Shown here piece after piece: positions 7,314 to 16,305 of a stretch of 64,000 nucleotides of DNA. A program made the position numbers and the translations under genes. The notes below the pieces were generated by a model. It ran no database searches, was not told the DNA's origin, and saw only the letters and a list, made by a program, of their open reading frames with translations. The first letter of the stretch is position 1, and the number at the start of each line of letters is the position of its first letter. The stretch is from Hymenobacter sp. IS2118 (GTDB taxonomy: Bacteria; Bacteroidota; Bacteroidia; Cytophagales; Hymenobacteraceae), in assembly GCF_000715495.1 (NCBI RefSeq), contig NZ_JNLX01000165.1:1-64000 (forward strand), written 5' to 3'.

Positions 7314-8699
7314 ATGAAAAACAACCGTATACTCTACATTCTCGTGGGCGTGTTGGTGGTCGCACTCGCGGCGTACACCGTGGCCAAAAAACAGGGGTGG
7401 GTGGGCAAGCCTACCGGGGTGGAAGTGCTGGTGTCCAAAGCCGGCCCCGTCACTATTGTTGAAAAGGTGAGCGCCTCGGGCAAGTTGCAGCCCGTAACGG
7501 AGGTGAAAATCTCGCCCGATGTTTCCGGTGAAATCATTCAGCTGTACGTGCAGGAAGGCGACTCGGTGCTCAAGGGCCAATTGTTGCTGCGCATCCGGCC
7601 GGATAACTACCAGGCGCAGGTGGCCGTGCAAAATGCCCAGGTGGGTACCCAGCGCGCCAACGTGGGCCAGGCCCAGGCCCGCTTGCAACAGTTGCTGGCT
7701 TCGGCCAAGCAAACCGAGCTTTCGTACCGCCGCAATGCCTCGTTGTTCAAGCAAAAGGTGATTTCGCAGGCCGATTACGAAGCCAGTCAGGCGGCCTACA
7801 ACGCCTCGCAGGAGGAAATTAACAGCGCCCGCCAGTCCATCCGGGCTTCGCAAAGCACCGTGAACGCAGCCTCGGCCTCGCTGGACGAAGCCCGCCGCAA
7901 CCTCGACAAAACCACGATTTACGCCCCCGTTAGCGGTACCATTAGCAAGCTTAATGTGAAGAAGGGTGAGCGGGTAGTGGGTACCAGCCAGATGGCCGGC
8001 ACCGAGCTGATGCGCATCGCCAACCTCAACAACATGGAGGTGCGGGTGAACGTGAACGAGAATGACGTGAACAACGTGAACATCGGCGACTCGGTGGACG
8101 TGGACGTGGACGCGTACAGTAGCCGGGGCGAAAAATTCAAGGGCCTGGTGACCAACATCGCCAACACCGCCAAAGACGCGCTGACGGCCGAGGCCGTGAC
8201 GGAATTTGAAGTGCGCATCCAGATGCTGCCCGAGAGCTACCGCCACCTGCAGCGCGTGGTAGGCGGCAAAACCATCGTGCCCTTCCGGCCCGGCATGACG
8301 GCTTCGGTCGACATTGTGACGGACCGTAAAAGTGGCGCCTTGAGCGTGCCACTGGCCGCCGTAACCACCCGTTCGGACTCGGCGGCGGTGAAAGCCGGCG
8401 AGGGTAAAGACAACGAGCAGAACGGCCGTGCCGCGGTGGCCGGCGCGCCCAAGCCCGAGATTCAGGAAGTGGTGTTTGTGGTGAAAGATGGCAAGGCGGT
8501 GCTTACGCCCGTAAAAACCGGTATCAGCGACTTCCAGAGCATTGAAATTCTGAGCGGTGTGCCCGCCGGCGCACAGGTGGTGAGCGGCCCCTTCCGGGCC
8601 GTGGCCAAAACCCTGAAGGACGGGGCCCTGGTGGATATCAAGGACGCCAAGAGTCTCAACAAGGAAGCCCTTAAAGAAGAGCCCGAGACGGATAACTAG
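7314..8699 (+). CDS. HlyD/MacA-type periplasmic adaptor (membrane fusion protein)
   Basis: Adaptor that bridges an inner-membrane transporter and TolC. From ATG 7314 the protein is 461 residues: one N-terminal membrane anchor (ILYILVGVLVVALAAYTVA, residues about 5-23), a lipoyl/biotinyl-like half (VSGEIIQLYVQEGDSVLKGQ), a long alpha-hairpin (about 95-195, Gln/Ala/Ser-rich coiled coil), the second lipoyl half (YAPVSGTISKLNVKKGERVV), then beta-barrel and membrane-proximal domains (VPLAAVTTR; GAQVVSGPF). This layout is the MacA/HlyD_D23 type, which normally works with an ABC pump. An upstream TTG (7296) would add six residues but is not needed. The TolC gene precedes it; the cognate pump gene is missing here. 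Confidence 0.92.
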   Translation: MKNNRILYILVGVLVVALAAYTVAKKQGWVGKPTGVEVLVSKAGPVTIVEKVSASGKLQPVTEVKISPDVSGEIIQLYVQEGDSVLKGQLLLRIRPDNYQAQVAVQNAQVGTQRANVGQAQARLQQLLASAKQTELSYRRNASLFKQKVISQADYEASQAAYNASQEEINSARQSIRASQSTVNAASASLDEARRNLDKTTIYAPVSGTISKLNVKKGERVVGTSQMAGTELMRIANLNNMEVRVNVNENDVNNVNIGDSVDVDVDAYSSRGEKFKGLVTNIANTAKDALTAEAVTEFEVRIQMLPESYRHLQRVVGGKTIVPFRPGMTASVDIVTDRKSGALSVPLAAVTTRSDSAAVKAGEGKDNEQNGRAAVAGAPKPEIQEVVFVVKDGKAVLTPVKTGISDFQSIEILSGVPAGAQVVSGPFRAVAKTLKDGALVDIKDAKSLNKEALKEEPETDN

Positions 8700-8731
8700 C
8701 GCCCGTTGCGTTGCAATTGAACGTCGTGCGC

Positions 8732-8799
8732 ATTGGCCGGGGCTACGCTGTGGTACTAGTAAGGTTTACTATTGCAGCAGCGTGGGGCCGGCCAATTTT
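8732..8799 (+). terminator. Probable terminator after the adaptor gene
   Basis: Imperfect 19-base arms (8732-8750 and 8778-8796) pair as ATTGGCCGG...ACGCTG with a four-base internal mismatch, followed by TTTT. It lies 32 bp past the adaptor stop codon. Confidence 0.6.
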
Positions 8800-8844
8800 G
8801 CAGGGTGTTCCTGGCTGCTGAGCAAAGCAGCGGTGCCAAAGTAA

Positions 8845-8905
8845 ACGCACCTTGAATGACTTGCAACCAAGTCACAATCATAACTAAAGCTTGCGCCTTG
8901 TAGCG
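8845..8905. repeat. Degenerate dispersed repeat, copy A
   Basis: This copy shares an ordered set of blocks with 15246-15309: ACGCAC, TTGAA, CTTGCAACC, AGCTTGC and CTTGTAGC with similar spacing. The copies are diverged between the blocks. Probably an old intergenic repeat; function is unknown. Confidence 0.4.
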
Positions 8906-8947
8906 TAACGCTTATGGCTCACCACCCAACTGATAAGCCCCACTGAT

Positions 8948-9937
8948 TTGGAAAAAATAGCCATGTTGGGCGGCGGCTCCTGGGCCACCGCTCTCACCAA
9001 AATCCTCAGCGAAAATGGCGCCCGCGTCGACTGGTGGCTGCGTTCAAAAGACGACGTGCAGCACCTGCTGCGCACCCGCCACAACCCGCGCTATCTGTCG
9101 GCTGTGCAGTTCGACCTGAACCGGGTGTACCCGACCACCGACCTGGCCGATGCCGTGGAAGAAGCCGACTGGCTGGTGCTGGCTGTGCCCGCCGCCTACG
9201 TGCAGCCCGTGCTCGACAAGCTGGACCGTGACGCGCTGAAGCATAAGCGCGTGGTTTCGGCCATTAAGGGCATGATTCCGGGCAAAAATCAGCTGGTGAC
9301 GGATTACGTGGCCGAGCGTTTCCGGCTGGGTCGTCAGCAGCTGGGCGTCGTTGCCGGGCCTTGCCACGCCGAGGAAGTGGCCCTGGAGAAGCAGAGCTAC
9401 CTAACCATCGGTTCGCCGGATGCGGCGCTGGCCCAGGAGTTTTGCGAGCTGTTGCGCAACCGCTACGTGCGCGCCTATCCGGCTTCCGACCTCGACGGCA
9501 TTGAGTACTGCGCCGTGATGAAAAACATCATTGCCCTGACCGGCGGCATCGCCCACGGCCTGGGCTACGGCGACAACTTTCTGGCCGTGCTGGTGAGCAA
9601 TGCGGTGCAGGAAATCCGCCGGTTTTTGCAGGCCATCAACCCGCACCCGCGCGACCTCTCGGCCTCCGCCTACCTCGGCGACTTGCTGGTGACGGCCTAC
9701 TCGCAGTTTTCGCGCAACCGCACGTTTGGCGGCATGGTGGGCCGCGGCTACTCCGTGAAATCGGCCCAGCTCGAAATGAACATGGTGGCCGAAGGCTACT
9801 TCGCCGTGAAAAGCATCTACGAACTGAATAAAAAGCTGAAAGTGCACATGCCCATCACCACCGCTGCCTACCGCGTGCTCTACGAAAAGGTGGCGCCCGC
9901 CGTGGAAATGGAATTGCTAAAGGACCAGCTGCGCTAG
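8948..9937 (+). CDS. gpsA: Glycerol-3-phosphate dehydrogenase [NAD(P)+]
   Basis: Reduces dihydroxyacetone phosphate to sn-glycerol 3-phosphate for phospholipid synthesis. The 329-residue protein has the Rossmann motif GGGSWATAL at residue about 8, the LVLAVPAAYV strand, the VVAGPCHAEEVA motif, the catalytic lysine in CAVMKNIIALTGG, and the C-terminal helical domain with YLGDLLVTAYSQFSRNR. The start is read as TTG at 8948 because only this keeps the first beta strand (KIAML) before the glycine loop; the next ATG would remove it. It is followed 6 bp later by a glycosyltransferase gene, suggesting co-transcription. Confidence 0.94.
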   Translation: MEKIAMLGGGSWATALTKILSENGARVDWWLRSKDDVQHLLRTRHNPRYLSAVQFDLNRVYPTTDLADAVEEADWLVLAVPAAYVQPVLDKLDRDALKHKRVVSAIKGMIPGKNQLVTDYVAERFRLGRQQLGVVAGPCHAEEVALEKQSYLTIGSPDAALAQEFCELLRNRYVRAYPASDLDGIEYCAVMKNIIALTGGIAHGLGYGDNFLAVLVSNAVQEIRRFLQAINPHPRDLSASAYLGDLLVTAYSQFSRNRTFGGMVGRGYSVKSAQLEMNMVAEGYFAVKSIYELNKKLKVHMPITTAAYRVLYEKVAPAVEMELLKDQLR

Positions 9938-9943
9938 TTTGCC

Positions 9944-10816
9944 ATGAAAGTCGTCGGCTTTACCTTCGTTCGCAACGCCATCACCTACGATTATCCGGTG
10001 GTGGAAAGCATCAATTCCCTGCTGCCGCTCTGCGACGAAGTGGTGGTGGCCGTTGGCAATTCCGCCGACGATACGCTGGGGTTAATCCGCAGCATCGCGT
10101 CGCCCAAAATCCGCATCATCGAAACCGTGTGGGACGACTCACTGCGCGAGGGCGGGCGGGTGCTGGCGGTAGAAACTGATAAGGCCCTGGCGGCCGTGCC
10201 CGCCGATGCCGACTGGGCCATTTACCTGCAGGCCGACGAGGTGCTGCACGAGGCCGACTACCCGGCCATCCGGGCTGGCATGGCCCGCTGGCAGCACGAG
10301 CAGGCGGTGCAGGGCCTGCTGCTCAACTACCGGCATTTTTACGGCTCGTACGACTACGTGGGGGATTCCTACCGTTGGTACCGGCGCGAAATCCGCATTG
10401 TGCGGCCCGGTATCGGCGTGGCCTCGTACCGCGACGCGCAGGGCTTCCGGCTGGCGGATAATGCCAAGCTGCGGGTGCGGCTACTCGATGCCACCGTGCA
10501 CCACTACGGCTGGGTGAAAACGCCCGCCGCCATGCAGCGCAAGCAGGAAACCTTCAACAAGTTCTGGCATACGGACGAGTGGGTGGCCCAGAACGTGGTG
10601 CCCGCCGACGAGTTCGACTACAGCCAGGTCGATTCGCTGGTGCGCTTTGGCGGTGCGCACCCGCAGGTGATGCTGCCGCGCATTGCCGAACAAAACTGGC
10701 GCTACGAGCACGACATGAGCCGCAACCACTACCGCCCCAAAGACCAGCTCAAGCGCTGGCTGGAGCAGCTCACGGGCTACCGCCTGGGCGAATACCGCAA
10801 CTATATACTTCTGTAA
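9944..10816 (+). CDS. Glycosyltransferase family 2-like protein
   Basis: A 290-residue cytoplasmic protein of the GT-A (family 2-like) glycosyltransferase type. The N-terminal MKVVGFTFVRNAITYDYPV followed by DEVVVAVGNSADDT is the nucleotide-sugar-binding strand pattern, and WAIYLQADEVLHEADY supplies the metal-binding acidic motif in place of a plain DxD. The C-terminal half (HHYGWVKTP; NKFWHTDEWV) is helical. ATG 9944 is 6 bp after gpsA. It lacks membrane segments. Donor and acceptor cannot be inferred; such proteins often act on cell-envelope glycans. Confidence 0.8.
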   Translation: MKVVGFTFVRNAITYDYPVVESINSLLPLCDEVVVAVGNSADDTLGLIRSIASPKIRIIETVWDDSLREGGRVLAVETDKALAAVPADADWAIYLQADEVLHEADYPAIRAGMARWQHEQAVQGLLLNYRHFYGSYDYVGDSYRWYRREIRIVRPGIGVASYRDAQGFRLADNAKLRVRLLDATVHHYGWVKTPAAMQRKQETFNKFWHTDEWVAQNVVPADEFDYSQVDSLVRFGGAHPQVMLPRIAEQNWRYEHDMSRNHYRPKDQLKRWLEQLTGYRLGEYRNYILL

Positions 10817-10842
10817 TCCCTGGTCAACCGCCAGGCAACGCG

Positions 10843-11274
10843 ATGCTCAACTGGCTTCCTCTGGCCCTGCTCACGGCCCTGTGCCTGGCCCTCTATAATT
10901 TCTTTATCAAGTTGGCGGCCAACCACGTTCCGGCGGCCGTGGGCGCCGTGGTGTTGCAGCTGGTGGCGGCGGGGCTGGGAGCCATCTGGCTGGTGAAGCT
11001 AAAGCTGCAGGGCGAGCCGCTGACCATTACTGGCAAGGGGCTGATGCTGTCGGCATTGGCAGGTTTGGGGGTTGGCCTGGCTGAAATCCTAACCTTTGTG
11101 GTCTTTCAGCGCGGCGTTGATTCCTCGGTGGGCACGCCCGTTATCGTGGGCGGTTCGGTGTTGCTGACGGCCGTACTGGGCGTGCTGGTGCTGCGCGAAG
11201 GCTTGTCGATGCCCCAGGCGGGCGGGCTGGTCCTGATTGTGGTGGGCATCGCCTTGCTGGCGCGGGGGCATTAG
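10843..11274 (+). CDS. Half-size EamA-family (DMT superfamily) membrane transporter
   Basis: A 143-residue integral membrane protein with about five hydrophobic helices, a single EamA repeat rather than the usual pair of about 290 residues in all. Landmarks are the N-terminal LCLALYNFFIKLAANHVPA and the end segment GGSVLLTAVLGVLVLREGLS followed by GGLVLIVVGIALLARGH. One-domain members are thought to dimerise. ATG 10843 was chosen because upstream in-frame sequence only overlaps the glycosyltransferase gene. It lies 26 bp downstream of that gene on the same strand. The substrate is unknown. Confidence 0.82.
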   Translation: MLNWLPLALLTALCLALYNFFIKLAANHVPAAVGAVVLQLVAAGLGAIWLVKLKLQGEPLTITGKGLMLSALAGLGVGLAEILTFVVFQRGVDSSVGTPVIVGGSVLLTAVLGVLVLREGLSMPQAGGLVLIVVGIALLARGH

Positions 11275-11324
11275 GTGGTGAGCCATAAGCTTTAAGCGAC
11301 GGGCTGCAGGCTTTGATTATCAAC

Positions 11325-11497
11325 AGGACTTACGCACTCAGTTGCTGGCGCGCGTCTCTGACGCGTGGCTTGCTGGCTTGGCGTTTCCAAACGCCGCCGT
11401 TCGCACCGTCTGGTCTCGTTGGCCGCGCGCGTCAGAGACGCGAAACCAGTGGGCAACGCGTCGGAGACGCGCGCCAGCAACTGAGTGCGTAAGTCCT
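11325..11497. mobile_element. MITE-like palindromic element (173 bp)
   Basis: Terminal inverted repeats of 42 bp (11325-11366 and 11456-11497) match at all but one position; the outer end is AGGACTTACGCACTCAGTTG. There is no coding sequence inside. The interior carries further short palindromes: GCGTCTCTGACGCG, GCGTCAGAGACGCG and GCGTCGGAGACGCG-like blocks and a CGTTTCC/AAACG hairpin. This is the structure of a non-autonomous miniature element mobilised by a transposase in trans. ATCAA occurs just outside both ends (one base from each), a possible target duplication, but the extra bases differ. It separates two convergent genes and may terminate them. Confidence 0.75.
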
Positions 11498-11517
11498 AAT
11501 CAATTCAGATGGTACCC

Positions 11518-13290
11518 TTAGTGCCGCCAGGCTTTGGTTTGCAAGGAATACCTTTGGGGAACCCGATAGATTTCCACTTCCCGGTTTTGATAAGCGGGCG
11601 GAAAATTAAACTCGGGCTGAAAGAACCCGCGCTTTTTGGGGAAAGCCACCACGTAGGCGTAGCGGGTGGTACCGTGCTGGTCGTTATCAATGTGCCAGGC
11701 GCGCTGCCGCATCTCGGAATGCGCGTAAAAGCGAAAAAACAAGTTGTGGGTGGGTTCCGGAATCAGGACTGGGCCGGGGGCCTGCGTGGCCAGCCATTGG
11801 AGCCCGGCGTGGTAGGCTGCATTGGTGCCCCGCGCCGCCGGATTTACCCGAATGACTGAATAAGCCTGATAGCTTACAAACAGCCCGATGCAAGCGGTAA
11901 TGCCCCATCGCAACCGGCCGCTGGGCCAGCGCCAGCGCAGCCATTCCATCACCAGGGCCACGAGAATGAAGGAGAAAAATGCCTTGTACAAGAGCACGCG
12001 CTCGGGCGGAAAAACCCGCTGCGCCAGAATAAGCGCGTAGGGCAGCCCGGCAAACCACAGCGCCGGTACGCCCACGCGTCCCAGCTGTAGCGTGAGCCCG
12101 GCGGGCAGCCGGCCGCCCCGCGCCGCCAGGAGCAGCCAGGCCACCGCCCCGAGCATTGGCACCGCGATAAACGCCCCCAGTGTGCGCTGTCCCGCCATAA
12201 AGCCCTCGTTGAACCAGACGTAAGCGGGCAGGCCGGTCCAGAATCTGGCGGCCGGCAGCGCCGATACGTACCCGTTTCCCACCAGCTTGTTCAGGCCCGA
12301 AACGAAAATCAGCGGGCTGTAAAGTATCAGCACTCCCGCTCCAATCAGTCCGCCGGCCGCCGCGATAGGTAGTAGCTGGCGCCAGTTGCGGCGCCGCAAC
12401 GCCGCCACCCCAAGCCAGGAAAAAGCGGAAGCCAGCACGTACGCAAACGGCGGAACTGTGTAGCCGCCCAGTACCCCGGCCAGCACGAGGGCCGCCCAGG
12501 CTGCCCGTTGCCGGCCCCGCTGCTCCACCAAAATCAGGGTGCTGAAAAAGACGATGCCCGCCAGCAATATCATCAGCCAGTAGCCGCGGCCCACTCCGGC
12601 GTGGTACAAACTCAGCTGCAGGCAGCTAAACAGGCCCGTGGCAATGCCCGCCACCCGAAACCCGGCGAGCCGCAGCAGCCCCAAAAACAGAAAAACAGTG
12701 GCCCCGGTGCTAATGAGCAGCACGGGCAGCCGCATGGTCCACCAAAAGCCGGGATGTAGCTGGTAGAACGCCACACTGATGGTGTTGGAAAATACGTGGT
12801 TGTTGGGAATGGGATAGTAGGCAGTGGTGGCCAGCAGCCCTTTGCTCACGAACACCTCGTAGGAAACGGCATCGTCGTACTCCGGATTATAAAGGCTGAA
12901 ATAGAGCCGCAGCCCGGTGAGCAGCGCCAGCGCTCCCCAGGCCAGTTGCAGCTGGATTTTAGTCAGGTTACTAAAGCCGGCGAGCAGGGCGGCGGCGGAA
13001 AGAATTAGCTCCTTACCTAATGCCCGGAGCTCCGCCCGGTAGGCGCGCAAGCCGCAAAGCCCGCCAAAGAGGCCCGCCGACAGCACTGCTCCCCAGGCAA
13101 GTGACCGGCCAAAAGCTGCGTATTCGGTGGCACTGAACCGGCGAATGGGCTCGCCATAAAACGGAAAAATCGCATCTAGCGCCTGCGTTTCGGCCCAGGT
13201 CGCGGAGCCCAGCACCAGCGCCGAATAAGCTGTGCACAATGCCAGCAGCCCCAGCCCCAGGAGCCAGAAAAAGCGCGCAGATAGTAGCAT
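11518..13290 (-). CDS. Polytopic membrane glycosyltransferase-like protein (GT39/ArnT-like, GT-C fold)
   Basis: A 590-residue protein with about eleven to thirteen hydrophobic segments and a soluble C-terminal domain (about 505-590). After the third or fourth helix it has YNPEYDDAVSYEVFVSKG and YYPIPNNHVFSN, the acidic loop plus downstream asparagine/histidine typical of GT-C dolichyl-phosphate-mannose-type transferases. It would use a lipid-linked sugar to modify an envelope acceptor on the periplasmic face. Its ATG immediately follows the maf stop codon (no spacer), so translation is probably coupled. Family assignment is by topology and motif position; the substrate is unknown. Confidence 0.72.
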   Translation of the reverse strand: MLLSARFFWLLGLGLLALCTAYSALVLGSATWAETQALDAIFPFYGEPIRRFSATEYAAFGRSLAWGAVLSAGLFGGLCGLRAYRAELRALGKELILSAAALLAGFSNLTKIQLQLAWGALALLTGLRLYFSLYNPEYDDAVSYEVFVSKGLLATTAYYPIPNNHVFSNTISVAFYQLHPGFWWTMRLPVLLISTGATVFLFLGLLRLAGFRVAGIATGLFSCLQLSLYHAGVGRGYWLMILLAGIVFFSTLILVEQRGRQRAAWAALVLAGVLGGYTVPPFAYVLASAFSWLGVAALRRRNWRQLLPIAAAGGLIGAGVLILYSPLIFVSGLNKLVGNGYVSALPAARFWTGLPAYVWFNEGFMAGQRTLGAFIAVPMLGAVAWLLLAARGGRLPAGLTLQLGRVGVPALWFAGLPYALILAQRVFPPERVLLYKAFFSFILVALVMEWLRWRWPSGRLRWGITACIGLFVSYQAYSVIRVNPAARGTNAAYHAGLQWLATQAPGPVLIPEPTHNLFFRFYAHSEMRQRAWHIDNDQHGTTRYAYVVAFPKKRGFFQPEFNFPPAYQNREVEIYRVPQRYSLQTKAWRH

Positions 13291-13872
13291 CTACTCGGGC
13301 TTTGGCAGCGCGCCCATTTTGTCCAGCTCTTCCCACACGCGGTGCGTGGGCAGGCCCATCACGGTGAAGTAGGAGCCTTCGAGCCGGGTGATGCCCACCA
13401 TGCCCAGCCAGTCCTGCGCCCCGTAGGCGCCCGCCTTGTCGAAGGGCTTGGCGGTGGCTATATAATGGGCGATTTCGGCAGGGGAGAGGGGGCGGAAATG
13501 CACGGTGGTCTGGTCCGAAAAAACCACCTCGCGGCCGTCGCCGCCGCGCAGGCATACGGCCGTGAACACGTCGTGGGCGCGGCCCTGCAGGCGCGTGAGC
13601 ATGGCGGTGGCTTCGGCCACGTCGGCCGGCTTGTTCAGCACGTCCTCGCCGAGGCAGACAATGGTGTCGGCGGTCAGTACGACTTCGTTGGGTGCCAGGC
13701 TGGCGGCGTAGGCGGCGGCTTTGTGGGCGGCCAGGTACTCGGCTACTTCGGCGCGGCGCAGGTGGTCGGGGTACGTTTCCTCGATTTCCACCAGGCGGAT
13801 TTCGTAGGCCAGGCCCATGTCAGCGAGCAGCTGGCGGCGGCGTGGGGAGTTGGAGGCTAAGATTAATTTCAC
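13291..13872 (-). CDS. maf: Maf-like nucleoside triphosphate pyrophosphatase
   Basis: A house-cleaning enzyme that hydrolyses dTTP, UTP and modified nucleotides to monophosphates. The 193-residue protein starts with LILASNSPRRRQLL (phosphate-binding loop), has LTADTIVCLGEDVLNKP in the middle and FDKAGAYGAQDWLGM near residue 145, the pattern of the dTTP/UTP-type (YhdE) subfamily. The start is GTG at 13872, overlapping the DUF1015 stop (GTGA overlap), and its stop abuts the start of the membrane glycosyltransferase gene. The three genes are therefore one translationally coupled unit. Confidence 0.92.
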   Translation of the reverse strand: MKLILASNSPRRRQLLADMGLAYEIRLVEIEETYPDHLRRAEVAEYLAAHKAAAYAASLAPNEVVLTADTIVCLGEDVLNKPADVAEATAMLTRLQGRAHDVFTAVCLRGGDGREVVFSDQTTVHFRPLSPAEIAHYIATAKPFDKAGAYGAQDWLGMVGITRLEGSYFTVMGLPTHRVWEELDKMGALPKPE

Positions 13873-15194
13873 GAAAGAATACCCTGAAAATGGTGCGCGA
13901 ATAAGTTGCCGTCTTCCTCATCGGCAATGCTGCTGAAGAGGAAGCCCCCAATCGTTTTGGGGTAGAAAAAGGTCGATTTGGCCGGCATCACGGCCCCGGA
14001 ATGGCACACGGCTTCCACTTCGGCCATGCTTACTTCGTTCACAATGAAAGCGGCGCGAGCCTCGCCCCGGTCCACCCGTTGCAGGCACTCCGCGAAATTG
14101 CGCACGTAAGCCACTCCCGTCCAGGCGCGCTGGGCATCGGGGCCCACCAATCCCAGCGCTTTTTCCAGCACGAAGAAGTGCAGTACCGTCAAATCAAGCT
14201 GCTTTACTTCTTCGGTAGTGTCCCAATTCAGCAGGGCGTGCGCCTCGGGCCGCAGCCTGATTTTGTAGGCCTGCCCGCCGAGGTACACGCCGAAAGCCCA
14301 CTTTTTGCCCGCGATAATTTCGGGTAAGTCGTTGGCGTTTTCTTTGGGTAAAACGGTGAAGTAGGGCGCCAGGCGGGCCAGCAGCTCGGCATCGCTCAAG
14401 TGGCCGGGTAGCTCCAGCAGCAGCCGGTGCGTGGCCAGAATGCGCAGGTCGTCGGCGGCCGCGTTGGTCAGGTACATCAGGTGGTAGTTCCAGGGTTCGC
14501 GGCCGGTAGCGTCGGGGGTGGCCGCCTGCCGGGCGTGGCGGTAGGCCAGCGAGCCTTCGTAGCGGTGGTGTCCATCGGCCAGAATCACCTGGCGGGCGGC
14601 CATTATTTCCTGAAACCGGTTAATAATGGCGGCGTCCTGAATCACGGCCAGCACGTCGCGGGCGCCCTGGTAATCCTCCTCGGTTTCAAGCAATGGCGCG
14701 CGCATGGCTTCGTCCATGTACCGCTCCAGCTCAAACTCCTCGTCGCGGTATAGGCCGTGGGTGGCACTGGTCTGGAACTGCGTGCGGGCCAGGAGCGCGG
14801 CGCGGTCGCTTACGGCGCCGGGTAAGGTGTTTTCGTGCCGCAGAACCACATTTTCGGCCCATTCGTAGGCGCGGATGTGGCACATGAAACCCTTGCGGCA
14901 ATACTCCCGCGGGCTGCCGGGCAGCCGGAAGTACTGGTAGTAAACGTAAAGGCCGGGCAGCTCATCCTGGCGCAAAATGCCGGCCGCCTGCCACTCGCGC
15001 AGGCGAACCAGGGCCGCCGCGGACGGGTCGTCGGACCGGGGCACCGAGAGGTGAATGGAGTTGAGCGGGTTTTGGTACAGCGCGTCCCGCTGCTTCGTCG
15101 ACACGACGTCGAAAAGCGGCGAAACATACGCGTCAATATCGGCGCTCAGCGTTGGGTTGTAGCGCCAGCCGCGCAGGGGTTGAATTTCAGCCAA
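13869..15194 (-). CDS. DUF1015 family protein
   Basis: A conserved cytoplasmic protein of unknown biochemical function. The family landmarks are the N-terminal AEIQPLRGWRYNP, ILADGHHRYEGSLAYR in the middle, and MPAKSTFFYPKTIGGFLF near the end. A TTG at 15194 gives the usual N-terminus (441 residues); a longer GTG start at 15251 adds 19 residues without family similarity. The HHR and KSTFFYPK motifs suggest an enzyme, but no reaction is established. It is the first gene of the DUF1015-maf-GT39 unit. Confidence 0.88.
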   Translation of the reverse strand: MAEIQPLRGWRYNPTLSADIDAYVSPLFDVVSTKQRDALYQNPLNSIHLSVPRSDDPSAAALVRLREWQAAGILRQDELPGLYVYYQYFRLPGSPREYCRKGFMCHIRAYEWAENVVLRHENTLPGAVSDRAALLARTQFQTSATHGLYRDEEFELERYMDEAMRAPLLETEEDYQGARDVLAVIQDAAIINRFQEIMAARQVILADGHHRYEGSLAYRHARQAATPDATGREPWNYHLMYLTNAAADDLRILATHRLLLELPGHLSDAELLARLAPYFTVLPKENANDLPEIIAGKKWAFGVYLGGQAYKIRLRPEAHALLNWDTTEEVKQLDLTVLHFFVLEKALGLVGPDAQRAWTGVAYVRNFAECLQRVDRGEARAAFIVNEVSMAEVEAVCHSGAVMPAKSTFFYPKTIGGFLFSSIADEEDGNLFAHHFQGILS

Positions 15195-15245
15195 ACTGGT
15201 AAGGAATGAATCGAATTTGAGGTTTAAGCAGTGGTGCAAAATCAA

Positions 15246-15309
15246 ACGCACATTGAACCGCTTGCAACCGATTGAAAGCTTGCAGCTAAAATTTTGCGGC
15301 TTGTAGCTG
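15246..15309. repeat. Degenerate dispersed repeat, copy B
   Basis: Same ordered blocks as 8845-8905 (ACGCAC, TTGAA, CTTGCAACC, AGCTTGC, CTTGTAGC). It sits between pdxH and the DUF1015 gene. Confidence 0.4.
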
Positions 15310-15960
15310 CTAGGGCGCCAGGCGGCTGCGCTGCCAGGTGGTGCCGGTCAGCTCGTACACGATGCGGTCGTGCAGGCGGCTGGGGCGGCCTTGCCAGAAC
15401 TCTATGCGGTGGGGCCGCAGCAGGTAGCCGCCCCAGTGTTCCGGGCGGGGCAGGGGGTTCTGCGCTCCAAATTGGTCGGCTACCTCCGCTTCGCGCGTTT
15501 CCAGCACTTCCCGGTTGGCAATTACCTGGCTTTGGGGGGAGGCCCAGGCACCAATCTGGCTGCTGCGCGGCCGGCTCTGGAAATATTCAGTCGACATTGC
15601 CTCGGGGGCTTTCTCAACCCGGCCTTCCACGCGCACCTGCCGCTCCAGTCCCGGCCAAAAGAAGTTGAGGGCGGCCAGTGGCGCCTCGGCCAGCTCCTGG
15701 CCCTTGCGCGACTCGTAGTTGGTGTAAAACAGAAAGCTGCACTCCTCGGGCAAGCCCTTGAGCAGTACCACCCGGGACGAGGGCTGGCCGTTTGGTCCCA
15801 CTGTGCTCAGCGTCAGGGCTGTGGGTTCATCGAGTTGGGCGGCCAAGGCTTCGTCGAGCCACACCCGAAACTGTTGCACGGCATCGGGCAGCACGTCGGC
15901 TTCGGCCAGCGTGCGTTGGGCGTAGGTCTTGCGAAGGTCGGCGAGTTGCGGGTCAATCAT
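15310..15960 (-). CDS. pdxH: Pyridoxamine 5'-phosphate oxidase
   Basis: FMN-dependent oxidase making pyridoxal 5'-phosphate from pyridoxamine or pyridoxine phosphate, the last step of vitamin B6 synthesis and salvage. The 216-residue length is standard. Motifs: [20 protein letters not shown] (FMN binding), [42 protein letters not shown] and the C-terminal [28 protein letters not shown] dimerisation and PLP-site segment (shown here only in part). ATG 15960 gives the normal N-terminus. It is transcribed alone on the minus strand, divergent from yqgE. Confidence 0.95.
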   Translation of the reverse strand: MIDPQLADLRKTYAQRTLAEADVLPDAVQQFRVWLDEALAAQLDEPTALTLSTVGPNGQPSSRVVLLKGLPEECSFLFYTNYESRKGQELAEAPLAALNFFWPGLERQVRVEGRVEKAPEAMSTEYFQSRPRSSQIGAWASPQSQVIANREVLETREAEVADQFGAQNPLPRPEHWGGYLLRPHRIEFWQGRPSRLHDRIVYELTGTTWQRSRLAP

Positions 15961-16305
15961 GCGACGGTTGAGGAGGGGGTATTTATTATAAGTAGGCTGT
16001 GCTTAGCGAAATTCTTACCGGTTTAAGAACGAAACGCCAACATTCTGATTCATCAAATGCTTAACGAATAAGTTCTTGACCTGAATTAAACGCATGCTAG
16101 TTCACGTTCAACAAACTGCGAACAAAAAAGCGGGCAGCTAAAAGCTATTGGTTTATTACTTAGGACGCCTGCTTGAGGCGGTGAGCAGCGCGCCTTTCGG
16201 GGCGCAAGTTACTAACAACCGGGAAGCCGTTTGGACTGCCCTTCGCCCGCTAAATCGTCGTATACCAGTCGTTGTTTCGCCCTTTTCTTTTGTTCCCTGA
16301 CTATT
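15961..16305. other. Divergent intergenic region pdxH/yqgE
   Basis: 345 bp with no supported gene. It must hold the divergent promoters of pdxH and yqgE. A GCGCGCC/GGGGCGC hairpin-like sequence lies near 16189-16204. I could not identify a confident -7/-33 pair. Confidence 0.4.

Noticed and set aside
11325..11497. CRISPR array or phage attachment site
   Set aside because: The repeats are inverted, not regularly spaced direct repeats, and no integrase or cas gene is near.
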